Assembly (NCBI GenBank): GCA_037013685.1
Contig: CM072891.1
Location: 19,134,501 to 19,198,500, forward strand
Direction: 5' to 3'
From: Acridotheres tristis
Lineage: Eukaryota > Chordata > Aves > Passeriformes > Sturnidae
Length of the DNA: 64,000 bases
Shown: positions 46,101 through 59,066 of the stretch, one piece after another
How positions within the stretch are numbered: position 1 is the stretch's first letter
Layout of the letters: each line of letters starts with the position of its first letter
The notes under the pieces: model-generated
What the model was told of the DNA's origin: nothing
What the model saw: the letters and a program-made list of their open reading frames with translations, nothing else
Database searches by the model: none
Made by a program: the position numbers and the translations under genes

Positions 46101-49100
46101 AAGTATTTCTGCAAAAATCATGCAGCAGCATAAGCAACGTTTCTAGAGGAAGGAATGAGTAACAAGGAAATGGCGATCCTAGTCTGTCTACTCTCTTTCC
46201 CTCTTTGCTTTTCTTTTTTTTCCTCCCTTGTCTGGTGTATTTTTTTGTAGTTTTCTGATTGCATTTCATTAAGAACATTTCCATTTCATGGCTGTGGGGT
46301 ACTTGTTCTTAGGTGTCAACTCTGCAACATTCTTGAGAATTTATAAAACTCTAAACTAATGAATAGCTGTGTTGGAACAACTGAGATTAGTGATGCCTGT
46401 AAAGTCAGAGTCTATTTAAAACCCCATTCCACTCCACATACTTGTTCAGAAATGTAATTTAAGAACACAGGCTTTTCAGAATAAACTAACTGCATGCTTT
46501 GGCATTAGCTTTACCCTAACAGCTAAGAATTCCACCAGGATTTTCCTGTGCTAGGCACCACCATATCCTATGCTCAATCAATTCTTTGAAATATGCACAT
46601 GCGTGCTTTCCCAAACTGGATTAGAGTTTAATTTTTTTTACATCTCTCTGCATTGTCCTATTTTTATTTATTCAGATATTTATTAAGCCATGGTGGTGCT
46701 TGTAGAAGAAGAGCATAGAATTACTCTCTGCTGTACTGTACAAACAAGAGACGTGAGAATTCTTAGAGATAAAAGGTAACATAAAGACACGGAAGAGAGG
46801 AGAGAGGGAACAGTAATAAGCATCTAATGTTACCTGTGCTGTTTATGAAGCTTAAAGGAAACAGACAACTGCTTGAAACCAGGATTTTGCTAGTTATTTC
46901 TGTAATGTGCTCCCTGCTCTGCTGGTTTTCAGACAGTAGTCAGTTTTCATGGAGTGAACAGTAGTCACCAAACAGAGGGAGGGATCAAAGCTGACTAGTG
47001 ACAGAAACTTTTCTTAAATTCCAGGAAGCAATGTCATCTAAAGGAGACTCTGAGACACAAGGATGTCCGTGCACCACCTCCAAGGCAAATAAAATTCAGA
47101 AGCATGACGTCCTTTTCATGGCTTGCCCAGAACAGCACAGAAAGGAATTCTTTATAGCAAGTTGTTTAACTCTTTTAGTCACAAAGGCCAGCCAGTGTCT
47201 TTAACTGTGTTTGATTTACCATGTCTCCAGGATCTGGAGGTCAAATAGTGATATATCTAATTTATTTTTTCCTTTGTCTCCTCACACATGATCTCTGCTT
47301 CCTCACTCATGTACGCACTTCCCTCTAACACCTTTCTGCATTCTGCCTCCTCACTCATTCATTCCAGCTGTTCTCTCTGTATGATCCCCAAGGTCCACAT
47401 TCTCCTCCTTCTCCCCTCTCTCCCTGGCAGTGCTGCACTTTCCACCTCCCCTTTGTCTCTCTAAGAAGAAGCTGACACACTCTTGATCCAGTAACAGCAG
47501 CAGCAAAGGCCAAATCAAAAAGGTGCAATGAAAACTCATGTGCTAGCAACAGCTGAGCTCCAACATGAAGAGCATTGAAATTGGTAAATTTTAAAGAACT
47601 TTTGAAGCAAGTTAAAGGTCTTCTAAGTCCTGGTTTGTTTGCTTCTCAACTCTACTCACTGCAACCATGATCCTTATGCCCTTTATAACAACAAACAAAA
47701 CAATAACAACAAAACTAACAACAAGAAATCCATAGAGACAGTGCTCTCAAAGGAACCACATCAAGTTCCCCTGAGCACACAGATGAGTTTGTGCAGCATT
47801 CAATTTGTCAGAATTACCACGTTGTGCCTGCTCAGCTCTTTCCTTGACATTCTGTTGCCCATGGCCACAGATGGGATTTTGGTTTGGATGGACATTTTCT
47901 CTCATGTACTTGTGGACATGCTTGTACTAAATGATCAGGGTGGAAGGAGTTCTCACCTGGTTAAAACCAACATCAGCTTACTTACTGTTCTTGTCTTACA
48001 TTAGTGTTGGGGCAAAAAAACCTTCAAACTCATTAGCAAAGCAAACATGTTTATCAGAAGGGTTTGATTCTGTTTCTCAGTGTCTAGTTTACTTTCCTGC
48101 TGAATTACAGAAAGGTTAAGAGTTTGATTTGGCATCCATTAAATGCTTTACCACACAATAGATATACAGCAGTCATATGAACAACTTGATTTCTGGTCAG
48201 TTCTAATGGAAAAGTGTTTGGTTTATCAAGTGTAGTTGACAAGGCATGATTTTCAAACATAAGCAACTCCCCACCATCCACAATGATGCAGTGATGCAAT
48301 TTGTTAAATGATATATCAGGCAATTTATACTCTTTCTACATTCTCACTAAAGTATTTCCACCTCCTCCTTCATAAAAGACTCGGCACAAGCGGATCAAAA
48401 GTCTATAAAGTGTCAATTTAAGAGATTAAGTTTTCAGAAGAGAAATTTTAAGAAATTAAAATTTTAACAACATTTCCAAGCAGTTAGAACGAGGGTCTTT
48501 GCTTGAAAAATCTTGTGTAATCTCATCTGGCAGTGCTATGAAATAAAGATATAAGAAACACTCAGGAGCAAATCAAAAACGGAGTCAGTTATGTTCAAGC
48601 CAATGTATAAGTGCTTGTCCAAGATATTAAGTCATAGCAGTAGATATGCAGTCATTCAGCTGCTGTGATTATACATTGCATTATGCATTGCCTTGGGATA
48701 GGAAGCACTTTGCCCACTTAGTAAGGCAGCATGAGAAAGGATACAATCATTATCAAAGTATACATTATTAAAGGATTAATAAAATTTATATAAGCTCCCA
48801 TAGATGTCTCATCATTGATTTCAGTGGGAGCTGAATAATGTTCTACATATATTAAATTCTTACCCAGCTCTCAAAAATAGAGGATAGAAGAGAATTAGGA
48901 GGTTAATCACTAAAAGAACAATTACAAATTCTTATGTATTAGCAAATAAGCATAATTTAAGAAAAAATATAAATTTGCCCAGAACTTAGTCATGACTTTC
49001 ATTATCTGGATTTCTGGACCACAGAAAAAAATGCCCAAAGACAGTTCTTCTCCCAAGGCATTCTTTATCAAAGCAATTCAGATAATCTTCCTGCCTTGTA

Positions 49101-50256
49101 AGCCCATAGGAATAACTTTCCCACATTAATTTTCAAGGGCCTTTGAATAAAAAATGGTCTGAGGAAAATTATTTTTTAAGTAAATTTTTTTGTAGAACTA
49201 ATTCACATGCATAAATATACTTATGTTCCTTTCACTTTATGAGCAAATATTGGCTAGAATATTGACTAATTAGCGGGTACGCCCAAAAGAACAACCATGA
49301 GAGTTTCTTGACATTCTATTCAATTCTCCTTGGTTTCAAAATATAACATGCCAAAGGTTTTGCTGCATTCAGAACTTTCATATGGGTTTGATCCACAAAT
49401 ACCCTAGTAAATAATTCTAGAGCCAGATATCTTTTTGGGTACAGCTAATGTCTCTTATGTACAGAATGAGCTCATTCAATGACTGGTCAAACTGGAAATT
49501 CTTTCCCAAAGTCTTACTTGTCTTTTATCTTGATATGTACAAGATTTTGTTAGGAAATAAGTAGCACTAAATGGAAAAACCCACTGGATTGTCCAGAGGT
49601 GTATACAGCAAGGTCTGTGCTTGAGACCACTTTACCCTTCACAATTAAGTTGGGTTTATTTTAATCCAACATTATATTCTATTACATAAAAGAGTCTCGA
49701 GAGGTGAAGTTCAAGAGGTGAAACACTTCCATGAGTGAAACAAGAGAGCATTAGTTGCTTTGCTCAGATTAGGACAACATCAAAGGCACTTTAATTTGCT
49801 CCTAGTGGCAAGGTATAATGAAGTCACTGAGGCAGAAGAGCTCATTCCTATGCTCAGCACACCAGAATACGGGGAAAAGGGTTTGCATTTAAAATTAGCA
49901 TTTTTCAACAATTAGGTTTTTTTACTCTAGGAGCAACTAGTATTGATTTCCTGTCAGAAAAGGATGTAAATGTAGAATTTGTTAGTTTCTTCTTGAGACA
50001 TTTATAATAAAAATATTTAGCCAGGGATAGAGATTGAAATCAGACACACAGAGAAATTTTGCACGTTGGCATTCTACATCATGAAGCTGATAGGAAATCC
50101 AAGGACTCCTGCCTCTCAGCAGACTGCCATATCCACCTTTGTGAGAGACAGAAGTCTGACCAAATTCCTGCTAGAGATCACACCATTACTTTGATTCTGA
50201 ATTAGGTCAAATTCATTTTGATACTTTTTCTGTTAATATTTCTTGCCTTATATTTC
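43191..50256. other. Intergenic, no recognised gene
   Basis: AT-rich sequence. A forward open frame at 43187-43930 (247 codons) and another at 43943-44230 show no known domain; the first overlaps the decayed env tail and is probably fortuitous. No repeat family is obvious to me in 44300-50250. Confidence 0.35.
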
Positions 50257-51096
50257 AAGATTCTTATTGTAAATTGTGTCCTATCCACATCTAGACTCAG
50301 ACTTAAACAGAAATGCCCAGGTTTTGTTTCCCAAGTGTTTCAAATGAGTCACAAGTGGTTTGAAACAGTTCAGTAGCTTTACCTACCCCATCAAGAGATG
50401 AGTTGTAGAGGATGACAAGTTGCTTAAATCACTTCATCTTAGTGCAAGGGACAGGGTACATGAATTTAAATATTGTGCTCTACATAGACAATGAGCTGCA
50501 CTATCCCATTGCAGCTACGGGTAGTGTGCAGTATGGGTATGAGATATCCTAAGATAAATGTAATGAAAAGATTTGTATCCTCCTTTTTCCATTATAATAG
50601 AAATTTCAAGCACTTCTATATGCAATGCTATTTAATAAGCTACCTTGATATTACTCATTATTTAGATGCTCAAAAGAATAGAGTTAACAGGTTTAAATAC
50701 TTATTTCAGCTACAATAAACTGACTGCCTGAGATCCATCAACATTCTGCTTTGACTGGGCCCTAAATACCATATGCAGAATGGCAATTAATTTAAACCAA
50801 GTGTGAATTGTTCTGCATGTTCTTTCTGTTTGTAAAGAACAATACTTAAAATTGCAACTCACCTCAGCAGTGAAATAATAACAGCAATCAGTACAGATCT
50901 ATTGCTCCAGAAACCTCTTGCTGCAACTATAATTAGTCAAGCAGTGCAAAGAAACACCAAGATTCTTACTTTGATCTGTGTCCTGTCCAAGTCCATACAC
51001 TGACATAGGCAGAAATAACCAGATTTTGTTTACTAAGTACTTTAAATGAGTTGTAAGTGGTTTGAAAATCAGTTCAACTGCTTTATTTACCCCCTT
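50257..51096. repeat. Old local direct duplication (about 130 bp, copies 0.7 kb apart)
   Basis: 50257-50392 and 50958-51096 share CAAGATTCTTA, TGTGTCCT, CAGAAAT, AGATTTTGTTT/AGGTTTTGTTT, AAGTGGTTTGAAA and a TTTACC end in the same order and orientation, about 70% alike by eye. Between them lies unassigned AT-rich sequence. Confidence 0.6.
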
Positions 51097-52550
51097 CTGT
51101 GGAAAGCAGAAGCTTGCTTACCCCTATTCCTGCTTTGCCCCTCTTATTCTGTTTGCTGGCTGCAGAGCACCCTCAGAGAGCAGGTGGTGCACTCAGCATC
51201 AGGCTGGGCTCTCTTCTCAAGGTCTGCTAGTTGCCAGTGTTTTGACAGACAAAATAAGGAGAGCATTTAACAGAGCAATACAGTCACAGCCTCAAGGGTC
51301 ACAGTCCCTCTCCTTCGTTAAAGTGGCACTCTTTGATGTCTCACGTGCATGACAATGCCTAGGGATTTGGCAAAATCCTACTTTTAGGAAGCATCTGATG
51401 AAAGATGACTATATATAAGAAAAGGAAATAAACTAGAACACTGATTCCCTGTTCCTGAACAGGCAGAAGCACATTTAACAATCTCATGGTGATTTTTAAC
51501 TATTAAAGAGGATCTCTAAAATTTAAATAGGAATGAGTTAGGAAAACAAAGATGGAAACAGAATTAGTAGTAAAAGGCTGATACTGCAGTATTTAGATGT
51601 GTTACAAGATGAGTACTTGTATGAAGACCTAGAAGCTCCCTCCAAAATATTTCAAGCCACAAATATGTCATCTGTAAAACATATGATTTCAGTTCACATA
51701 CTCAAGAATTTGGAGGAAAAATAAATCATAAACGACATATGATTTTTTTGGCAAAACTATAGAAAATAATTAAACTCACAATGGATAATCTTGCACAAAA
51801 GGGTGATGAAATTTTGGAGCCAGGACATCCAGTGACAAGGAGATACACAATGATAAGCTTGGCTCCTCAGACAGAAGTTCAGTTGAGCCTCTAAACCCAG
51901 TCAGCACTGAAGATAAGAATTAACTTAGAGCCTCAACCTCTCATGCAATCTCCAGACTAAATTAAAAGTGACCTGCCCATATGGGCACAATGTTAGTCTG
52001 TCAAGCTTTGAGGATATGTGCAGCACTGATGAGCATGCTCAAATCTGAACAGCTTCACAAAGAACATTGCAGAAGTGACTCAAGGGTCACTGAGAAAGCC
52101 TCACAAGGAAAAGTACACCAAAATGTGTTCAACAGTAGATTCTGAAATATGCAAAGAAATGCAAACTGTATTTAAGTCTCTCACCAAGGATTCAAAAGTC
52201 AGATTTGGCTCATGTATGTTATTAATATGCAACAGAATAAGCATTTTATGAGATAAAGAAAAGATGCACAGGCAAGGCAAAGCCACAATAGTGCCAAACA
52301 GATAACAAAATGCCAGCCAGATAACAAAGCATTGGTGGTGATATTAGTTCAGAAAGGTGTACTCAGCACTATGCAGAAGAGATAAGCAAAGCTGAAATCC
52401 AGCCAGATGAACCAAATGAGAGCTATAAACATCATCCTAAAGCTGTGACAACCAAGCAAATACTGAAGGTGAAAAACCCAGCAGCTTTTGTGCAACAGAT
52501 ATACATGATATGCAATGGAAAAGTTGTGCTTTCAGCTGAATTAGGTGCCC
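51097..52550. other. Intergenic, no recognised gene
   Basis: AT-rich sequence with short open frames only. Nothing recognised. Confidence 0.35.
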
Positions 52551-53065
52551 TGTTGTGCTGGGTTGACTGTGGCTGTGTGCCAAGTGCCCATCTCTCCCCC
52601 AATGTGGGCTCCTCTCTACGTGCTCCCAAAGGTCCTGCCAGGAGACTCCTCCAGCACACATTTCCCTCAGGGCCACAGCCTTCCTTTGGACATCCACCTG
52701 GCCTGGGGTGGGGCCCTCCATGGGCTGCAGGTGGATCTCTGCTCCTCCATGGACCTCCATGGGCTGCAGGGGATCTCTGCCCCAGCACCTGGAACACTTT
52801 CTCCCCCTCCTTCTGCACTGACCTCGGTGCCTGCAGGACTTTTTCACATATTCCTACTCCTCTGGCTGCAATGCTTCTCTGGAGTCATTTATTTCCACTT
52901 CCTAAATATATTGTCCCAGGGTCATTACCACCATCACTGATGGGCTCAGTTTTGGCCAGCAGTGGGTCCCCCTTGGAGCTCTAAGGCTCTCTGGGCTCTA
53001 TGGAATGTGGGGGAAGTCAACCCTGTAGTCCTCCTGCTATGAAAACCATGCCACACAAAACCAGT
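52551..53065 (+). mobile_element. Avian interspersed repeat, LTR-type
   Basis: Begins TGTTGTGCTGGGTTGACTG and contains TGATGGGCTCAGTTTTGGCC and GTGGGTCCCCCTTGGAGC. I remember these phrases from a common bird LTR-type repeat. GC-rich against an AT-rich background. Overlapping open frames on both strands (up to 179 codons) are artefacts of this repeat. The 3' end and insertion duplication are not clear. Confidence 0.45.
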
Positions 53066-53149
53066 GCAACGATGAACTTAAGGACATTCAACATTTCCTT
53101 AAATAAATGTGGTAAAAGTGATTCACCACATCTCTGGGCAGAGAATGCA

Positions 53150-53745
53150 TCAAGAGTAACCCTGAGGAGAAGGACTTGGGATGTTGGCAGATGAGAAGCT
53201 TGAGATTCCAGATGTCAAACCAGTGGCATCTTGGGCTGTGTCACAAGCAGTGTGGCCAGCAGGCTGAGGGAGAGGATTCATCTGGAGCACTGCATCCAGC
53301 TCTGGAGCATAGGAAGAACATGGACCTGTTGGAATGAGTCAAGAGAAGGGCTACAAGGATGATCAGAGAGCTGGAGCACCTCTGCTGTCAGGAAAGACTG
53401 AGAGGTTATTCAGCCTGGGAAAGAGAAGGCTCTGGAGAGACCTTAGAGAAGCTTTTAAGCCCCTAAAATGGGCTACAAGAAAGCTGGAGAGGAACTTTTA
53501 CTAGGGCAGAAAGAGGTAGGAGAATGGGGAATGGCTTCAAACCGAAAGAGGACAGGTTTAGATTACATATAAAGAAGAAATTCTTTACCATGAGGGCAGT
53601 AAAACATGGGAACAAGTTGCTGAGAGAATGTGTGGATGTGGCATCCCTGTAAGTGTTCAGGCCAGGCTGGATGGGGCTTTGAGCAACCTGGCCTAGTGGA
53701 AGGTGTCCCCCAGCAGGGGAGTTGGAACTGGACTATCTTTAATGT
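53150..53745 (+). mobile_element. CR1 LINE 3' fragment
   Basis: Contains the ordered phrases typical of the avian CR1 3' end: GGAGCACCTCTGCTGTCAGG, CTGAGAGGTTATTCAGCCTG, AAATTCTTTACCATGAGGG, GGCCAGGCTGGATGGGGCTT and GCAACCTGGCCTAGTGGAAG. It is on the + strand, 5'-truncated as most CR1 copies are, and lacks the terminal ATTCTATG repeats. No reverse transcriptase is present. Confidence 0.9.
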
Positions 53746-54119
53746 AACCACACACTCAAGGTGTCACTCTGTAATTAAGGAACATTGACTAATACTGCTG
53801 ACAAATGAGGCAAGTTACTTCATTGCTTTTAACCTTCATTGCTCTTAGCTCTCACGTTTTTCCCCATTTAGGCAATCTAATCTTCATAGAAAGTTTTCTT
53901 CCACATTCCATGGTACCTTGCATACCAGTTATAAAATTACTATAACAGAGTAAAAAAATGATAACAGTATATAACACAGAGCTCATCTGCCATTCACTGT
54001 TAGAGTTTAACTTTCTCTCCATATGATTTTCAGCCATGTTTTCTCTGGAGAAACCTCTATGAGATTTCCCAAGTGGTGTGACATGTTATACTAAAAAAAA
54101 AATCAGGGTCTATAACTTC
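53746..54119. other. Intergenic, nothing recognised
   Basis: AT-rich sequence between a CR1 fragment and a solo LTR. Confidence 0.4.
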
Positions 54120-54126
54120 TTCTAAG

Positions 54127-54511
54127 TGTGGGACACATATTGAGAAAGTAAGAAAATTACAGCCTGAAAAATATTCCAGGCTGGAGCTTTTCAGCTCTAT
54201 TCCCAGCCGATGAGCTGGTCCAGCTCAAAGCTAGGGAGAATTTCTCCAGGGTGATCATTTGGTCAAAATAAAAAGGAATTAATAACAAAGATAGAACCCC
54301 TGTTGTGGTGTGTGACCAGGCCCTGGCAATGGGGTGTCTTCTCTCTGAACCAATCACCTTTTCTCTACTCTTGGAGTTGCAGTCCTGCTATAAAACCAAG
54401 TCTGTTTGTGAATAAACTTGTCTCTTTCTTCCTGTCATGACAGACGACCATGTAGCTGTGCATCTTATTTCCACTGCACTTAAAGGGTTAAAACCCCTTT
54501 CCACGGCTACA
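54127..54511 (+). mobile_element. Solo LTR with target-site duplication
   Basis: This 385-bp element starts TGTGGG and ends GGCTACA, with TTCTAAG on both sides (54120-54126 and 54512-54518). A TATA box (TATAAAA, 54389-54395) is followed 16 bp later by AATAAA (54411-54416) and a CTTGTCTCTTTC stretch, the layout of a compact U3-R-U5. No internal sequence is present. The 7-bp flank match is one base longer than usual for avian retroviruses and may be a 5- or 6-bp duplication plus chance. Confidence 0.75.
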
Positions 54512-54518
54512 TTCTAAG

Positions 54519-57500
54519 AACCAGGGAAAGGAGCCCATGGCACCCACCGTTTTCTTCCACAGTGGCAGTGCACATATTTATTGTGGGGAAGTTAACAGGC
54601 TATTGAAAGAAAGGCTGGAGAGTGAATCCCTGGGCAGGGCTGGAAAGTAAAACCCTGGGGAGTAACCTGTAGACTGATGGAAGGAAAGAATGACTGAGGC
54701 TGTCAGAGACAGGTGAGAAAAGCTTGAGCAGGACAAGCTGAGGAGAGCAACTAAACCTCTGGAGAGCTTGGGGAAAGGGTGTGCCGGATCCTCTGCTTAA
54801 GTTAATACCAACTTGGTTGACGTTAATTGCAGGCTGTCATTACATTGCATTATTTTCCACACCACAATAACCTCTTCTCTGACCAATCCAGTCCTTTCCT
54901 TTTGCCAGTTGACATGGCAAGCAGTGACTTCACAGATATGAGGCACAATGCCTGGGCACAAGCCCAACCTGGGCACAAAACCTGGGTGCCAGCTGTCCCT
55001 GGTTTGTCACACTTGAGAGGAGGTGCAGGCTCTGAACTCTGCAGGAGCTGAAATTTGAACACAGAAGGCTTATGATTTTGGTTGTCACTAAGAGCCTTAC
55101 TACTGCCACTATCTAAATTCTGAATGCTTACCTTTGCCACCCTCATATTGCATGATCTACTTTCAGGTTTTAATTATGGTATTTATAGTATATATGATAT
55201 TGACATTTTATCTGGTGTTTGAATTTTTTAGATTAAACCAGTATAATCAATGTCTCAAGTTTTGCCACTATTTCTGTGCAAGAAACCAAGAAAAAAATGT
55301 AAAATTGGAGAGATTATGTCTATTCTCAGAATTATTTGATTTACTGTTACAAGAGGCACTTTTAGTGATCAATCAATTGGTACAGATTTTTTATATACAA
55401 GATCAAAATGAGAGAAGAATATTTGTCCTCGGCTGTTGCAGTTAACTTCCAATGACTTCCAATAACTTTCCAATAACTGGTGTCTATCATGTCTATAGAT
55501 CTATCCTGAATTAATAGCCATGGGAATTAATAATGAGATGTCAAGACCAGCTTCTGGTTTTTACACACATTAAAACTGAGAAAACCAGACAAAAATGCAA
55601 TAAATAAATAAATAATGCCTTTGGCATTTCCTTGAAAATTTCCTCTTGGAAATGAAAGTGCTTTGCTTTAGTGCCAGCCAAAAACTGTAGTCCCTTGGTG
55701 TATTCCTGATACAAATTAACAGTAAAAAAAGCTGCTAAATTTCTGTTATTAAAACACTTCAAAACTTGCTTCTGGGGTTTCTTTCCCCTCATACAACTGT
55801 AGGTGAGAGCTTGCTCCTCCCTACCTATGTAAGCTCTTTTCAGTGTTTTGTCTGGGAAACTGAAAAGTCCTTGAACTACTTTTTTTTAATCTAGGTGAAC
55901 CACTTGAAGCATGAACATGTTTGCTTAAACTTTTGTAATTTTTGTGATACTTTCATCTACAGACATGATTTTCCCAGCAATCGGTAAAAAAACCCAAAAA
56001 AACCCCGATAGCTTTCGAAATTTCATAAGCCACCTAACAGAGTGACCTGAATTTCTTCTGCACCTGTTAATGTTATTAACAATTTTCTCCACTCCTTGGG
56101 GTGGAGAGGGAGGAAGAGAGAGGCTGTAAGGTTGAATGAGCTGAACACTGGGACATGACTGACCGTCCCTGGAGATCAGAAATCTCAGTCTGAGCAGTAG
56201 CAATCACGACAAGTCCAGAACATGAAAAGGTTTAAGCAAAACGCCTGGGCACTATCTTTTGAAGAACACCTTGGAGTGCAACTGGGACAGCTTTCTGAAC
56301 AAGCACTTTGCACTGCTAAATGCTCAGTGGAATAACATACTCAAGTCTGACATGCCTTGCTTTGGTCACAAAGATTATGAGAGTGAAAATTAAAAGCTAT
56401 CTTAGAAGGAAAAGGAAGTGTTAGATATTAGCACTCTGCTTAACAACAATCCTGGTAAAAGAGGCAGGACAAAGAAGAAAGCAGCCTTTACCCCAGTGAC
56501 ACTCCTAATTATCCTAGGTATGGACACCTTTGCCACCTTTACCATATGAATACAAAAAGCATTGATTGCCCCTTCAGGAAGCTCATCCCTTTATTCCCTT
56601 GCTCTTATAGGTCCCGTGGAAAACAAGAAACTCTCCCCAAATGTTTCAAAGCAGCACGAGAAGATCCTGACTTTGTGTCACTCCCCGTGCAGAGCTGGGT
56701 GCAGCTGAGAAGGGAGGCAAGCTCTGCTCCTTCTGACCACCACAAACAGCCAATTGCTAAAGGCACCTGCACCCTGGCTGCTTGTTGGGTGGCTTTTCTA
56801 ATTGTGTAAGTGAGACCAGAGTATATTTATTTAATACAGCTAACTGGCCACGTAAACAAAAAATCATTTGCCTTCTCTATGTACAGATGAATTTATATTC
56901 ATTATGTGTACTGACACAGAATAAAACAATGTTCTATGGGCAGGAAATGCAGTATTTTCTGTTCTCCTGGTTTGCTGAAGCATAAAGACACAGATTTAGA
57001 GTATGTAAACAGCTTACTACTGATTAGGAAGATGTAACTTCATTAAACATCCTGGACATTTTGACAGAGAACATGTTTCGTGCTATAGCAGGCCGAACTG
57101 TTGACTTAAGTACCCCAACACTGCCATAACAAGCTTCCACTGATTTCAACCCAGAAATCCAATCCAGATGACACTCCATAAAGAAACTATTTTTAATTTA
57201 TTTTATAGTACTAAATAAGTGAGGGTGTGATCTATTTAGAGCTAAACAGAAGTGGGAATAGGGGCTGAACTGGAAAAAATTGAAAGAAAATGACACCATT
57301 CAATTCGGTAGCACCTGAATGGAATATTGTATCATACTCTCCTATTCTTTTACGGAAATATTTTTAAATGCATAATTACAGGGTAGGATTTTCATAAGAA
57401 CTCAAGGGAGTTAGGTTATGGCTGTGATCCCATTTTACACTTAGAACACCTTCCTAAATTTGTGTCCTTCCCCTGCTTCAGCAGAAATGATAAACACAAG

Positions 57501-58984
57501 GAGACACTGCTGAACTGACTCTGGCAGAAACGTGGAAGGTAAAACTGTGGCATTTTACCCGAAGAATGTCCTTTCTGCCTCTCCACTCATGATAGTTTTT
57601 GAGGGTTTTTTGCTCCTTACTCCTGAGGCTCCCCCACCCCAAATTTTATCTCCCAGGTCCCTCTGGCTAAATCCCCCACTGAGCAGCAGCCTTCATTCCA
57701 TTCTTTATGATGGACATTTTTTTAATTCATCAGCTACCTGCACTCTGGTAAACTGTGAAGAGGCTAAAGCTGAGGGTGAACTGAGGGAAAATGATGTATA
57801 TACCACGTGTTGGACTGGAAATTGTTTTTGCCAAACTAGTAGTTTTAAAAGAATTGTTTCACTAACTTTGAATAGTTTTGTCCATCTTTTACTACATTAA
57901 AGTAAGATCTATTGACCTAGAAATAGAATAAAAATAGACAGAAATCTGCCCAGAGCAACTCATCCTACCTGCAATGTCAAGCTAAAAAAGATAAAGTGAC
58001 AAGAAGTAGAAATACTGTCTGTGCTTATTGTAGCATGCATTTGTTCTTGCTTTTGGAATGATTGCCCAGTAAAATTGCAAAAAGTCAATGTTCAGGAAAA
58101 AAAAGGTCTGTTAAACCTTTACTGGCAAGCCTCATACCCTTGATTCATTGCCTGTTTCTCTAATTTGTAGTTCTCATAACTCTGTGGATGTGAACAGAAT
58201 TAAACAAGAATGATTCGGAAACAATGTCATAATGATCACAGACTGTAATCAATCTTTTTAGTCCTAGAAAGCTGGGACAGGACAGGCTGGCTGGCTGAAA
58301 TTACTCCTCATATTTTCTATGAGAAGGCAACACCAGAGAATTGAAAAGTAGATTTCAAGGCTTAAGGCCACCTCTAGCAAATGCAGGATAGGTGTGGGAG
58401 AAGCTGGCTGCATCTTTCTCAGATGGATCTCTCAGCCCAATGCCTGTCAGTGTCACACTGAGGGGTTTCCATGCCATGCACTCTGAGTGGCCCTGTGAGA
58501 CTGCAGGGCCCTTCAAGGTTATTATTCTGTTCTTTTCTCAAGATTAGCTGCCCCAATAAGCATGGAGGGAGTTCTTAATGGTGGGTCCCCACAGATGAAA
58601 TATTCCACAAACTTCAGAAATCAGTGGGGTTTTTTTGCCAAGGAGTCAACTGGCATGAATTCCAGTTCTGAAAGACTTACAGCAGTTACCTGCCATCCAT
58701 CTGCATAACTATAAAACAACACCAAATTCAATTTGTTCCAGGACCTGTTATTTGTGGAGGAGGAGTTGCATTTTATTTGCAACCATGTTACGTTTCTTTG
58801 CTAGATTGAACATTAAAATGTACATACATCAATGTATTTACTCCTCCCAAAATGCAAATACCATTGGCCAGTTTCTGAGGAAGGAAGAGCATCCTCTGTT
58901 TACCTGTTCATTAGCTAAAATCCCCCAAACCTCACCTTTCTACACTCTCTGAATCAATCTGGGACTGAAGCCAAAGTCACCTGC
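54519..58984. other. Intergenic, upstream of mucin gene 2
   Basis: AT-rich; open frames up to 122 codons without domains. No repeat family recognised. The last few hundred bases form the proximal promoter of the next gene. Confidence 0.35.
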
Positions 58985-58992
58985 TATATAAG
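58985..58992 (+). promoter_or_regulatory. TATA box of mucin gene 2
   Basis: TATATAAG lies 75 bp upstream of the ATG at 59067. Transcription would be expected to start about 59012-59022, leaving a 5' UTR of roughly 50 nt. Position and strength are consistent with a tissue-specific secretory gene. Confidence 0.7.
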
Positions 58993-59066
58993 AGAGACAA
59001 AGCACAGTTGAACTACGGTCCTGATCAAGTTTAGACCCAACATCCTTGTGCCAAACTCCACTCAAG

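Noticed and set aside
52437..52984. Open frames of 128-179 codons on both strands
   Set aside because: They lie in an avian LTR-type repeat and show no family.
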